64,000 bases of DNA, from contig NZ_CP060139.1 in assembly GCF_014524565.1 (NCBI RefSeq), forward strand, positions 2,983,501-3,047,500. The letters run 5' to 3'. This stretch comes from Croceimicrobium hydrocarbonivorans (GTDB lineage: Bacteria > Bacteroidota > Bacteroidia > Flavobacteriales > Schleiferiaceae). Position 1 is the stretch's first letter. Every line of letters starts with the position of its first letter. The notes under the pieces were generated by a model that did no database searches, had not been told where the DNA came from, and was given only the letters and a program-made list of their open reading frames with translations. This document shows, in pieces, positions 43,721-51,667 of this stretch. A program made the position numbers and the translations under genes.

Positions 43721-44686
43721 CTATTGGATAAGTAGCTTTTGACTGGCTACTACCGCATTATCTTTAATTAGGCTGATCAGGTAAACCCCCGGAAGGTTTA
43801 GCTCTAAGTTCAGTTCATTTTGATAATTAAAGGCCTGAGTTTCGATAAGCTTACCGCTGAGGTCGCGAATTTCTACATGATCGGCCTCATCTGCCTGCGA
43901 AAGGCTTACCGCAAATTCGCTGCTACTGGGATTTGGGTAAACCGCCCAGTTTACCGACTCTGTTTCTTCTAAACTCACATTGGCTGCACCGGCGCTAAAA
44001 ACTTCATTCTTGAAATTATTGAGCAGGCTTACGGCATGTGAAGAAGAGCCATGGTAATTTAAGCTTCCGTTTACGGTGATATCCTTCAGGGCCATCTCAT
44101 AATCGGCATCAATGGCGATGATTAATTTCGAGCCATCCCAAGTTCCGGAACTTACCACGGTGGCATAGCCATAATTGGCATCACCCAATCCGTGCAGCTG
44201 CCAGCCTTGATTCATGGAGGCGCCCCCCATACCTTCAATGGCTACAAAACGATAACCAGCGCTCCAGCCCCAATGCATAGATGGGCTTTGGAAGGATAGC
44301 GGATGATTGGAGGCATAAGCAGAAATATCAGAGTGATTTTTACTGCCATCCACACCAATTCCGAAACGTACACTATCCAATTGACTGATGGTGTAATTAC
44401 CCAAAACATCGCTTGTTAGCATACCATCGCGAGCAGCCTTCACTAAAATGTAATGATCGGTAATATCCGTTACCTGTCCGCCGTCGTGATAGAGGGTGAT
44501 TTCGGAAATGTAATAGTCCAATCTTTGGATTTTAAAAGGATCTCCCAAATTGTTGGAAGCGCTTTGACTGGGACTGTAGGTAGTGCTACCTAATTTATGA
44601 TTGATTTGAAAATGAACCTCCGATTGAGCCCAAGCTAAAGGACTCATCAAGCAGGTGAATAACAAAATGCTTAATTGTTTTTTCAT
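43721..44686 (-). CDS. MbnP-like copper protein with T9SS sorting domain
   Basis: 321 residues. A signal peptide (LSILLFTCLMSPLAWAQ) precedes an MbnP-type domain (about 22-235): VHFQINHKLGS, FKIQRLDYYISEITLYHDGG, VRFGIGVD and SMHWGWSAGYRFVAIEG (Trp139, Trp141). In studied MbnP/CorA proteins a Trp is oxidised to kynurenine by the partner MauG-like enzyme MbnH to build a copper site; which Trp is used here cannot be told. Residues ~245-321 are a T9SS sorting domain (WAVYPNPSSSEFAV ... PGVYLISL ... SQKLLIQ). So the protein should be at the cell surface or released. It heads the tandem peroxidase genes. Confidence 0.85.
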   Translation of the reverse strand: MKKQLSILLFTCLMSPLAWAQSEVHFQINHKLGSTTYSPSQSASNNLGDPFKIQRLDYYISEITLYHDGGQVTDITDHYILVKAARDGMLTSDVLGNYTISQLDSVRFGIGVDGSKNHSDISAYASNHPLSFQSPSMHWGWSAGYRFVAIEGMGGASMNQGWQLHGLGDANYGYATVVSSGTWDGSKLIIAIDADYEMALKDITVNGSLNYHGSSSHAVSLLNNFKNEVFSAGAANVSLEETESVNWAVYPNPSSSEFAVSLSQADEADHVEIRDLSGKLIETQAFNYQNELNLELNLPGVYLISLIKDNAVVASQKLLIQ

Positions 44687-44756
44687 AGTGTTTTGATTAA
44701 ATGATAGATATAAAATGATTGGCAGGCCTAGTAGCCTGACATTTTTATATCCGGGT

Positions 44757-45215
44757 CTAAATCAAAAACACTTGATAATCGATGATATGCTGCACCCGTA
44801 TGAGGGGAGGCTTATATTGATAGTAATGGGGGTCTTTTTGCTGATGGGAATGAAGCGGAATGGAGAGCTCGAAGCTATCGCTGCTATGAATTGTTTGATC
44901 GGATTGAAAAACGAAGTCCTGAGAACTTTGAATAAGCTCTACCTCTAAAATCTCTAGGTCGATGAGCTCATCATCGCAGCATTTGCCTTTTTCTTCTTTT
45001 GATTCCGAGGGTTTTGCCTTTCGTTTGCAATGACCTTCTTTACTGCAGCAATCTTTAGGCTCTTCGATTTTGGGCTTTACATGCTCGCAGGCCTCAGCCT
45101 TTTGATAGAAAGCCAAAGAGTGAATTTCACCACCACAAGAATGCACGCCAATATCTATTCCTGTAATCGATAGGAACAGGCTAAAGAGCATCACTATGGC
45201 CAGCCATTTTTTCAC
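44757..45215 (-). CDS. Cysteine-rich HYC_CC_PP family protein
   Basis: 152 residues with a signal peptide (WLAIVMLFSLFLSITG). Then an HSCGG element, CC pairs at two places (KDCCSKEGHCKRK, GKCCDDEL), and the C-terminal KPPLIRV. This is the HYC-CC-PP order that names the family, often next to copper-related genes. The Cys and His content (7 Cys in 45 residues) suggests metal binding in the periplasm. The start is GTG (45215). It lies 70 bases upstream of the MbnP-like gene in the same direction, which supports a copper-linked operon. Confidence 0.78.
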   Translation of the reverse strand: MKKWLAIVMLFSLFLSITGIDIGVHSCGGEIHSLAFYQKAEACEHVKPKIEEPKDCCSKEGHCKRKAKPSESKEEKGKCCDDELIDLEILEVELIQSSQDFVFQSDQTIHSSDSFELSIPLHSHQQKDPHYYQYKPPLIRVQHIIDYQVFLI

Positions 45216-45311
45216 GATCCCAATTTAGAAAATTCTGGCAATAAGCTCTGTAGCGATTTTACTCTGCTTATGCCATGAAAGTTCTACCTTGCTCAACAAA
45301 GATTTGCTTCT

Positions 45312-45836
45312 ATGAACAGAGCGGAAATTCTCGATAAGCTTAGTGCTCAACATCAGGATTTAATGGCTTATTTAAGTAAGCTTGATGATGATCAAATCCA
45401 TCAGCAAAAGGAGGGGAAATGGTCGGCTTTACAGAATATGGATCACCTATTGAAGTCTATTCAAGTGGTAAACCCAGCCGTTCGTAAACCCGGCTTTTTA
45501 CTGCGTCAGGCTTTTGGTAGACCCAATCGGGAGGCACGCAGTTATGAGGGTTTGGTGCAGCGTTATCAGGAGCGTTTGCAAGGGGCCGAAGCTAAAGCCC
45601 CTAAACAATATGAGGCTGCGGATTCTCGTCAATTGAATCGACAGGATGTTCTCAAAGAATATGATCAAGAGGTACAGCGCCTTTTACAGTATTTAGGGAA
45701 GGTGAAAGAAGCAAAATTGGATCGCACCCTTCTGCCTCATCCGCTACTCGGAAAATTGCTGATGCGCGAATTGTTTTACTTCATGCATTATCACACCATT
45801 CACCATTGGGAGGCCATCAAAAAAAGTGTGGCCTAA
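45312..45836 (+). CDS. DinB-like superfamily protein (not the polymerase)
   Basis: 174 residues of the DinB/YfiT four-helix metal-binding fold, which is unrelated to DinB polymerase IV. Metal-ligand histidines appear in NMDHLLKS and in MHYHTIHHWEA, the usual first and last His positions. Such proteins often act as nickel- or zinc-dependent thiol transferases with bacillithiol or mycothiol; substrate here is unknown. The downstream PAQR gene begins 30 bases later on the same strand. Confidence 0.85.
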   Translation: MNRAEILDKLSAQHQDLMAYLSKLDDDQIHQQKEGKWSALQNMDHLLKSIQVVNPAVRKPGFLLRQAFGRPNREARSYEGLVQRYQERLQGAEAKAPKQYEAADSRQLNRQDVLKEYDQEVQRLLQYLGKVKEAKLDRTLLPHPLLGKLLMRELFYFMHYHTIHHWEAIKKSVA

Positions 45837-45866
45837 ACCCAATCAATTTGGCTGCTATTTCGTTTT

Positions 45867-46526
45867 ATGAGTATGAAGAGCCCCCGTCCCGCAACCCCCG
45901 TAAGTACACCCAAAGAAGAGCTTTGGAACAGCATCACCCATGGTATTGGTATTCCCGTTGCCATTGCCAGTATTGTGCTTTTGGTTCTGAATGCTATCGA
46001 TCGCGGAACTACCAGTTATTGGGTGGCAGCTTTGGTGTACGGATTAAGTATGCTGTGGACTTATGTGGCCTCCACTATTTACCATGTGTCCCATCGGGCT
46101 AATGATCAAACGCGCTATGTATTGCATCTGCTTGATCACACCTCCATTTATTTCTTCATTGCTGGTACTTATACTCCTATTGCCCTTTTTGCCTTGCCCG
46201 GTTGGTGGAGCAGCGTGATTTTGATCTCGGTCTGGTCCCTGGCCATAATTGGCTTGGTGTATAAACTTTTCTTTTTGGGGCGCTTCAAAAAGCTATCGCT
46301 GGCTATTTATCTGCTCATGGGCTGGTTGATAATATTCGCCTTCAAGCCTTTGTATGAATCGGCTCCCAAAGAACTGATCATTTGGATTTTAGCTGGCGGT
46401 GCGGCCTATACTCTGGGCACCGTTTTCTTTAGTCTCCGCAAATTAAAATACGCCCATAGCATTTGGCACCTCTTGGTGCTGGCGGGGAGTATTTGTCATT
46501 TTGTGGGGATATATCTGTATATATAG
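45867..46526 (+). CDS. Hemolysin III family / PAQR membrane protein
   Basis: 219 residues with seven hydrophobic helices. Conserved PAQR motifs are present: NSITHGIG near the N-terminus, STIYHVSHR, LDHTSIYFFIAGTYTP, and HSIWHLLVLAGSICHF near the C-terminus, which together supply the three His and Asp that bind zinc in this family. YqfA-type members are reported to act as hydrolases or in membrane fluidity; the physiological role is not clear. Its stop codon is followed directly by the 23-nt tandem repeat. Confidence 0.9.
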   Translation: MSMKSPRPATPVSTPKEELWNSITHGIGIPVAIASIVLLVLNAIDRGTTSYWVAALVYGLSMLWTYVASTIYHVSHRANDQTRYVLHLLDHTSIYFFIAGTYTPIALFALPGWWSSVILISVWSLAIIGLVYKLFFLGRFKKLSLAIYLLMGWLIIFAFKPLYESAPKELIIWILAGGAAYTLGTVFFSLRKLKYAHSIWHLLVLAGSICHFVGIYLYI

Positions 46527-46705
46527 ATCGCTGCGCTGTTGGATGTTAGATCGCTGCGCTGTTAGAAGTTAGACCGCTTCGCTGTTAGATGTTAGATCGC
46601 TGTGCTGTTGGATGTTAGATTGCTGTGCTGTTGGATGTTAGATTGCTGTGCTGTTGGATGTTAGATTGCTGTGCTGTTGGATGTTAGATTGCTGTGCTGT
46701 TAGAG
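46523..46705. repeat. 23-nt tandem repeat, about eight copies
   Basis: Head-to-tail copies of a 23-base unit start at 46523, 46546, 46569, 46592, 46615, 46638, 46661 and 46684. The core is TTAGATTGCTGTGCTGTTGG followed by ATG. The last three to four complete copies are identical; copies at the PAQR end vary (CGCTGCGC in place of TGCTGTGC). It fills the whole gap between the PAQR stop codon and the stop of the convergent nuclease gene. There are no spacers, so it is not a CRISPR. Confidence 0.9.
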
Positions 46706-46706
46706 C

Positions 46707-47660
46707 TTAGTGAACGATTAAATCTAAAACCAAGGGTAAGTGATCGCTAATCGTGCGCATTTCTGCCGGGCTGAAGGGCGTCAGTACCTGAGCAGATTTG
46801 GGAACGATCTGATCGGCTAAATTTTGATTGTAGAGGATATAATCCAATCGGTGGCTAGGTGCGTCGGCAGGATGACTATTCACTTCAGCAGCTATAGGGT
46901 CCTGGAGTTTTACCAATGGACGTGCATCTTCCAATAACATCTTAATCTCATTGCCATTGCGATAAGAGTTGAGATCCCCTAAAAGGATAATATCAGCTTC
47001 GGGATCAGCTTTTAGCAATAGTTCCATTTCCTTTTGCCAGTAACGTAATTGCCCCATTCGCATGGCTTCATTTCTGCTGCCGCCCCCCGCTTTAAGATGG
47101 GCCCCGCTGAGGTACAGTCCATAGGTACTGTCTACCAAAAGCTCGCAGGTCCACATCCGGGTATTGATGTAGTTCTGGGTTTGGTATTTGCTTTCTCCAT
47201 CTTCTTCAAATACCACTGGAGTATGCACATTTCCATAGCTAATCATTTTGCCAATGGGTAGCTTGCTCAGGATAACCACATTTTGATACCAGTTTCGACT
47301 GCGGGTATCGGCCACATATTGATAGCCCAAATCCGGAAAAAAGCTATCGCGTAATGCTTCCACTACATTGGCACTTTCCGCTTCTTCAAAGACAATCACA
47401 TCGGCCTCAGCCATTTTTAAAGCCTCAGCAAGAAGCTTCATTTTTTCGGGCTTGATTTCGCCATTGTTCTCCCGACCATTATTTACATAAGGATCATCCA
47501 GTTCATCTACCAAATGCTCCACATTCCAGGTCATGATGCGCAGGGTGTCGCCCGTAGAATAAGTATGTCTGGCCGGAAATACGGCTTCAGAATTAAAAGG
47601 ACTCTTTTGGGCACTTAGGAACAGGGGGAAGACCAATAATGGCCAAAGGAATTTTTTCAT
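46707..47660 (-). CDS. Secreted endonuclease/exonuclease/phosphatase family protein
   Basis: 317 residues. The signal peptide (FLWPLLVFPLFLSAQ) is followed by the EEP fold: MTWNVEHLVDE, IVFEEAES, SGAHLKAGGGSR, IILLGDLNSYRNGNE and SDHLPLVLD give the metal-binding and catalytic Asn, Glu, His, Asp and Asp-His residues. It could be an extracellular nuclease, phosphodiesterase or sphingomyelinase-like enzyme. No T9SS tail. The 3' end meets the tandem repeat. Confidence 0.88.
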   Translation of the reverse strand: MKKFLWPLLVFPLFLSAQKSPFNSEAVFPARHTYSTGDTLRIMTWNVEHLVDELDDPYVNNGRENNGEIKPEKMKLLAEALKMAEADVIVFEEAESANVVEALRDSFFPDLGYQYVADTRSRNWYQNVVILSKLPIGKMISYGNVHTPVVFEEDGESKYQTQNYINTRMWTCELLVDSTYGLYLSGAHLKAGGGSRNEAMRMGQLRYWQKEMELLLKADPEADIILLGDLNSYRNGNEIKMLLEDARPLVKLQDPIAAEVNSHPADAPSHRLDYILYNQNLADQIVPKSAQVLTPFSPAEMRTISDHLPLVLDLIVH

Positions 47661-47738
47661 ACCGGGTATTTGCTGCGAAATTAAGGAAGCTCTGCTTGAG
47701 CGCCTTCGAATTTGATACTTTTGAATAAGTATTCTTTT

Positions 47739-50057
47739 ATGCCGCGCTACCTGATCTCTTTTTTGCTCCTTTTTTCCTTTTCACTTTCTGCCCAGGAACA
47801 GCCGAAATTGGGCTTGGTGCTTAGTGGCGGCGGGGCTAAAGGACTGGCCCATGTGGGAGTCTTAAAGGCTATGGAAGAAGCGGGTTTGCGCCCAGATTTT
47901 ATTGCCGGAACCAGTATGGGCTCCATAGTAGGTGGGCTATATGCCATTGGTTATTCAGCTACCGAAATTGACAGTATTCTGCGCAGTGTAGATTGGGATC
48001 GGGTGCTCTCCAATAAAATGCCTCTTAATTATATTGCCTTTGAAGAAAAAGAGTATTACGATCGCTACTTAGTAGAATTTCCGGTGGTAGATCGAAAGCT
48101 TAAAGTAGGCACCGGCTTAATACGTGGGCAAAGATTAAGTGAGTTAATGCATCTCTATTTCTGGCCGGCCCTTCAGTATGATAATTTTGATCAGTTCCCC
48201 ATTCCTTTTCGCTGCGTGGCCACTAATGTAGGCACGGGGGAGTCGGAGATTTTTAAAGATGGTCCACTACCTACTGCTTTGCGTTCCAGCATGGCTATTC
48301 CTACGGCTTTTACGGCGGTGAGCCGAGATAGTTCCCTTTTGGTAGATGGAGGGGTACTCAACAATTTCCCGGTGGAGTTGGCAGAAGAGTGGGGGGCAGA
48401 TTATATCATTGGTGTTAATGTGGGAGCTAAGCTCAATCCCGATTTGCCTGAAAGCATGCCCGAAATTTTGATGACACTTTCCATGATCCCAGCTTCCAAG
48501 AAACTGGAGAAACAGGCCCAAACTTGTGACATTTATATTCAGCCCGAATTGGATCAATACGATGCGGCCAGCTTTGGCGATGCCCAAGAAATAATGGCGG
48601 TGGGAGATAGTACCGGGCAATCGTATTTACCAGCCATGAAACAATTGGCGGCTAAGCTAGGAACACCCCGTGAAGCTTTGCACATGGGGCAAACGGAAAT
48701 GGCCATTACCATTGAGCAGATTAAAATAGAGGGAAATCATATTTTTTCGGATGACTTGATTTTAAAGAAGCTCCAGATTGCCCCCGGACAAACCATTTTA
48801 CGCCATGACCTGCAAAGAGGCCTGCGTAGAGTTTACGGCATTAATGGCTTTAAGAGCATTGATTATGAAATCATTAAAGCCCCGGATGGAACCAATAATT
48901 TACATTTACGCTTATTAGAAAAGGAGCAAAATTATTTTTATGCTGGACTGCATGCCGATAATATTTTCTCCGCCGGGCTCAGTATTAATTTTACCAGTCG
49001 AAATTTATTAGGGGAGGAGTCGCGTAGCGTTTTTGCACTAGACCTTTCTAAAAATCCTCGTTTTCGCTTCGATCATTATCAATATCTACAACAGTATAAA
49101 CGCTGGGCTTTTAACTTCCGCTATGATTACGGAGCCCTCCAAATTCCCAGTTATTCCAATGGGGATCTGCGAAATATCTTGATTTCATTTAGTCATAAAG
49201 TGCATGCCATCTTAATGAGTACCCAATCTCTAAAGGAAAGCTATGCCGGGGGTATCTTTTATGAGAATAGCCGTTCGCGGATTCGCATTGGTTCCGATAT
49301 CCCGGAAGGGCTGGAAAGTTCTATTCAGCAGAATTATGGCTTTCGCCTGATGCATACCGCTAATGACCTCAATGATCGCAATTTCCCGGTATCAGGAGGG
49401 GAGTCGATCTTAATATTAAATACCTATCTGGGTACCACCCAAACAGTTCGCCTGGAAGACGGGGTAGACAGCATTGCCTTGGGCTCTCAATCGATTGGCG
49501 GGGTTACTGAATATTTAAATGCTCAGGAATTAAAGGATCTGGCAGATCATCTAAATCCTGGGGTTTATATGGACGTTTTGATGAGTGCTCGCTATTATCG
49601 AGGCATTCGTCCTAAATTACAGTGGGTGCCTTATTATGCTGTGGGCTTAAGCTTGGGGTCTGGGGAGGCAAATTCGGTAGTAAATGCCTTTCGCCTAGGA
49701 GGTTTACAGCGCGTTGCTATTAATGATGTTCGGGTTTTAGGGATTCAGTTCGGGGAGGTTGTAAGCCCCAATTTTGCCTTAATAGGCCTTCAAGTTCAGG
49801 AAATATTTTGGGAAGATTTCTACCTGCGCTACGGTATCAATGGTTTGGCCTACCATCCTTATCGCTCCTTAAAGCAATGGGGGGAGATGTTGACCGAAGG
49901 AGATTATGGGGCGCTGGAACATACTTTGGGTATGGGGGCAGAGTTTAGTTGGCGAACTTTTTTCGGACCGATGTCCATTGGTTTTAGCACCAATAGCAGT
50001 GATTGGAAGGCTCGTTATTATTTAGGTCTAGGCTTTTCCTTTAATTATTCGGATTAA
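47739..50057 (+). CDS. Patatin-BamA fusion (type Vd/PlpD-like outer-membrane phospholipase)
   Basis: 772 residues. A signal peptide (YLISFLLLFSFSLSAQ) precedes a patatin domain (about 23-220) with SGGGAKG, GTSMG (Ser59) and VDGGVLNNFP (Asp203). A POTRA-like segment follows (AITIEQIKIEGNHIFSDDLILKKLQI, about residues 325-400), then a C-terminal beta-barrel of the surface antigen family ending GLGFSFNYSD. This architecture resembles PlpD-type Vd autotransporters, in which the lipase is exported through its own barrel. Start at 47739 rather than 47712, so that the signal peptide is at the N-terminus. The 3' end overlaps the regulator gene by four bases. Confidence 0.9.
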   Translation: MPRYLISFLLLFSFSLSAQEQPKLGLVLSGGGAKGLAHVGVLKAMEEAGLRPDFIAGTSMGSIVGGLYAIGYSATEIDSILRSVDWDRVLSNKMPLNYIAFEEKEYYDRYLVEFPVVDRKLKVGTGLIRGQRLSELMHLYFWPALQYDNFDQFPIPFRCVATNVGTGESEIFKDGPLPTALRSSMAIPTAFTAVSRDSSLLVDGGVLNNFPVELAEEWGADYIIGVNVGAKLNPDLPESMPEILMTLSMIPASKKLEKQAQTCDIYIQPELDQYDAASFGDAQEIMAVGDSTGQSYLPAMKQLAAKLGTPREALHMGQTEMAITIEQIKIEGNHIFSDDLILKKLQIAPGQTILRHDLQRGLRRVYGINGFKSIDYEIIKAPDGTNNLHLRLLEKEQNYFYAGLHADNIFSAGLSINFTSRNLLGEESRSVFALDLSKNPRFRFDHYQYLQQYKRWAFNFRYDYGALQIPSYSNGDLRNILISFSHKVHAILMSTQSLKESYAGGIFYENSRSRIRIGSDIPEGLESSIQQNYGFRLMHTANDLNDRNFPVSGGESILILNTYLGTTQTVRLEDGVDSIALGSQSIGGVTEYLNAQELKDLADHLNPGVYMDVLMSARYYRGIRPKLQWVPYYAVGLSLGSGEANSVVNAFRLGGLQRVAINDVRVLGIQFGEVVSPNFALIGLQVQEIFWEDFYLRYGINGLAYHPYRSLKQWGEMLTEGDYGALEHTLGMGAEFSWRTFFGPMSIGFSTNSSDWKARYYLGLGFSFNYSD

Positions 50058-51535
50058 TCTTCCTCCAGAATCTGCTTAAGCTTTTCTTGTAAGATCTTTT
50101 CCTGCTCTTCTTTGATCAGTCGACTGGGGGGACAAACCCTTTGCGCACAGTTTTGAACCGAACAGCTTTCGCAACTGGTTCCTACAATCTGAGTGCTGAT
50201 TTTAGGGTCTTTATGAAATTGAACCTGCTTTTTAAAATTAGCATTGAGCTCCAATCCAATTACCACGCTGCGCTGTGCATTTGGGCTCACCGGATCATTT
50301 TCGCGAGCGCCCAGCATAAGGTACTCTTCTCCAGTATCCTGATAGGCACTTACCTGGCAGCCAAGCGCTAAGGCTCCGGAGCGATAGTAGTCTTTTGGGT
50401 TGAGTAGGATATCGGTGCTCAACCAACGACGGCAATAGTTAATGGTGCCTGTTAAGGCCTGCGGCTGATGTTTACGACTGAGGTGCAACTCTTTGCTTAA
50501 TACAGGGGCCGACTGACTATCCTGTTGCAAGCGCAAAAAGAAGAGTTGATTGAGTCCGAAATGGGTGGGTAGGATATTGGTTAATCGTTGTAAAAAGGTT
50601 TCGGCAGAGTCTGTAAAATCACTCATTAACTGATGAAAGCGAGCGCTGTCCCATTGCTTTTCTTTGAAAAAGCTTTTCAAGGCGGTGCAGATACGATCTT
50701 CGGGTAAAACCAGGGCACCAGCAAAATAGGAGGCCTGGAAATTATGGAGGACCTCTTCGAAGCGATCAAACTTTATCCAGCTAAAACTTAGAGGGCGATC
50801 TTCTATTTGGAGGTGGCAATAGCCCAGTTCTTTGGCCAGGATAAAAACCTTTTGCGCTTCGGGAATTCCAGGGCTCAATAAAAGGGTTTTGGATTTGGGA
50901 ATAAATAAAGAACGCAAGGTGCCAGGCAGGTCTTCTTTGGCGAGGCGCTCTTCATCCAACTGATAACCAAATTCTTCTTTTAAGATTTCGGCTAGTTCAG
51001 CAGAACTTAGCTTTTGCTGCAGATCCAATTGGTAGAGACGGGCAAAATCACGCACGGCCTGCTCTAATTCCGGGAAGTAGTTTTGATGACTTTCCTGATA
51101 ACTCCGCAAGGCAGCCAGGTAAAAGTTCTCCCGACTAACCTGATAATGGCGCGTCATTTCGAATAGGGTACTAATAAAGGCTGATACCTTATCGGGGGCA
51201 CCCGCAATAATGTCGATGAGATTACTTTCTTCTATACCAAAGAGTTCCAGAGGAATTTCTTTGAGAATTCCACTAAGAATAATATCACTTAAGGGAGCCA
51301 TGCTACCGCTGAGCTTCATGCTCACCATTTCATCATATTCTACCTCTAAAGCTTTGGCTAGGGCCAGGATTTTATCGGGTTTGGGATACTTCTTTCCCTT
51401 CTCAATTTCATTGAGGTAGCTCTTACTAAGCTGGGTTTTTTTCGATAATCCGAAGAGCGATAAACCTCTTTCGGTACGAATTTGCTTCAGTTTTAAGCCA
51501 AAAATTATTCGAAGTTGTTCTTCCTGAAGAACCAT
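50054..51535 (-). CDS. ScfR/RamB-type regulator (XRE + ImmA/IrrE-like + DUF2083)
   Basis: About 493 residues. An N-terminal XRE helix-turn-helix (LKLKQIRTERGLSLFGLSKKTQLSKSYLNEIEKGKKYPKPD) is followed by a middle IrrE-like domain (ILAKELGYCHLQI) and a C-terminal DUF2083-like region with GTSCESCSVQNCAQRVCPP, four Cys in a CX2CX4CX4C spacing. This is the short-chain fatty-acyl regulator (ScfR) layout; RamB of Corynebacterium, of this kind, controls aceA and aceB. The divergent aceB-aceA pair here fits that role well. The frame can start at TTG 51556 but the ATG at 51535 is preferred; a -7 TAGATTTG lies at 51561-51554 on the minus strand. Confidence 0.85.
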   Translation of the reverse strand: MVLQEEQLRIIFGLKLKQIRTERGLSLFGLSKKTQLSKSYLNEIEKGKKYPKPDKILALAKALEVEYDEMVSMKLSGSMAPLSDIILSGILKEIPLELFGIEESNLIDIIAGAPDKVSAFISTLFEMTRHYQVSRENFYLAALRSYQESHQNYFPELEQAVRDFARLYQLDLQQKLSSAELAEILKEEFGYQLDEERLAKEDLPGTLRSLFIPKSKTLLLSPGIPEAQKVFILAKELGYCHLQIEDRPLSFSWIKFDRFEEVLHNFQASYFAGALVLPEDRICTALKSFFKEKQWDSARFHQLMSDFTDSAETFLQRLTNILPTHFGLNQLFFLRLQQDSQSAPVLSKELHLSRKHQPQALTGTINYCRRWLSTDILLNPKDYYRSGALALGCQVSAYQDTGEEYLMLGARENDPVSPNAQRSVVIGLELNANFKKQVQFHKDPKISTQIVGTSCESCSVQNCAQRVCPPSRLIKEEQEKILQEKLKQILEED

Positions 51536-51600
51536 GCTAGCCTGCTTTTCCAGCAAATCTACATAAATATCTGAAGGGTTCTCAATTATTGAAAATGTAA

Positions 51601-51624
51601 ATTTTAGCGAACGTTCGCTAAAAT
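51601..51624. promoter_or_regulatory. Perfect 24-bp palindrome between the regulator and aceB
   Basis: A symmetric site whose half is ATTTTAGCGAAC; every base of the 24 pairs with its mirror image. The aceB -7 element TATATTTG is at 51641-51648, so the right arm of the palindrome lies where the aceB -33 element should be. The site is about 40 bases upstream of the regulator's -7 element. It is the clear candidate binding site for the divergently encoded ScfR-type regulator. Confidence 0.85.
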
Positions 51625-51640
51625 GTATTGGTTTGCTTTT

Positions 51641-51648
51641 TATATTTG
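51641..51648 (+). promoter_or_regulatory. aceB -7 promoter element
   Basis: TATATTTG, an exact match to TAnnTTTG, 19 bases before the preferred aceB ATG. No TTTG stands 19 bases upstream; that position falls in the palindrome, suggesting the promoter needs or is controlled by the bound regulator. Confidence 0.55.
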
Positions 51649-51667
51649 GTTCGTCAAACTGAGAATC

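Noticed and set aside
45312-45836. Reading the DinB-like gene as part of the translesion system
   Set aside because: It is the DinB/YfiT metal-binding fold, not polymerase IV; only the name is shared.
46523-46705. Possible CRISPR array
   Set aside because: The 23-nt units are directly head to tail with no unique spacers, and no cas gene is near.
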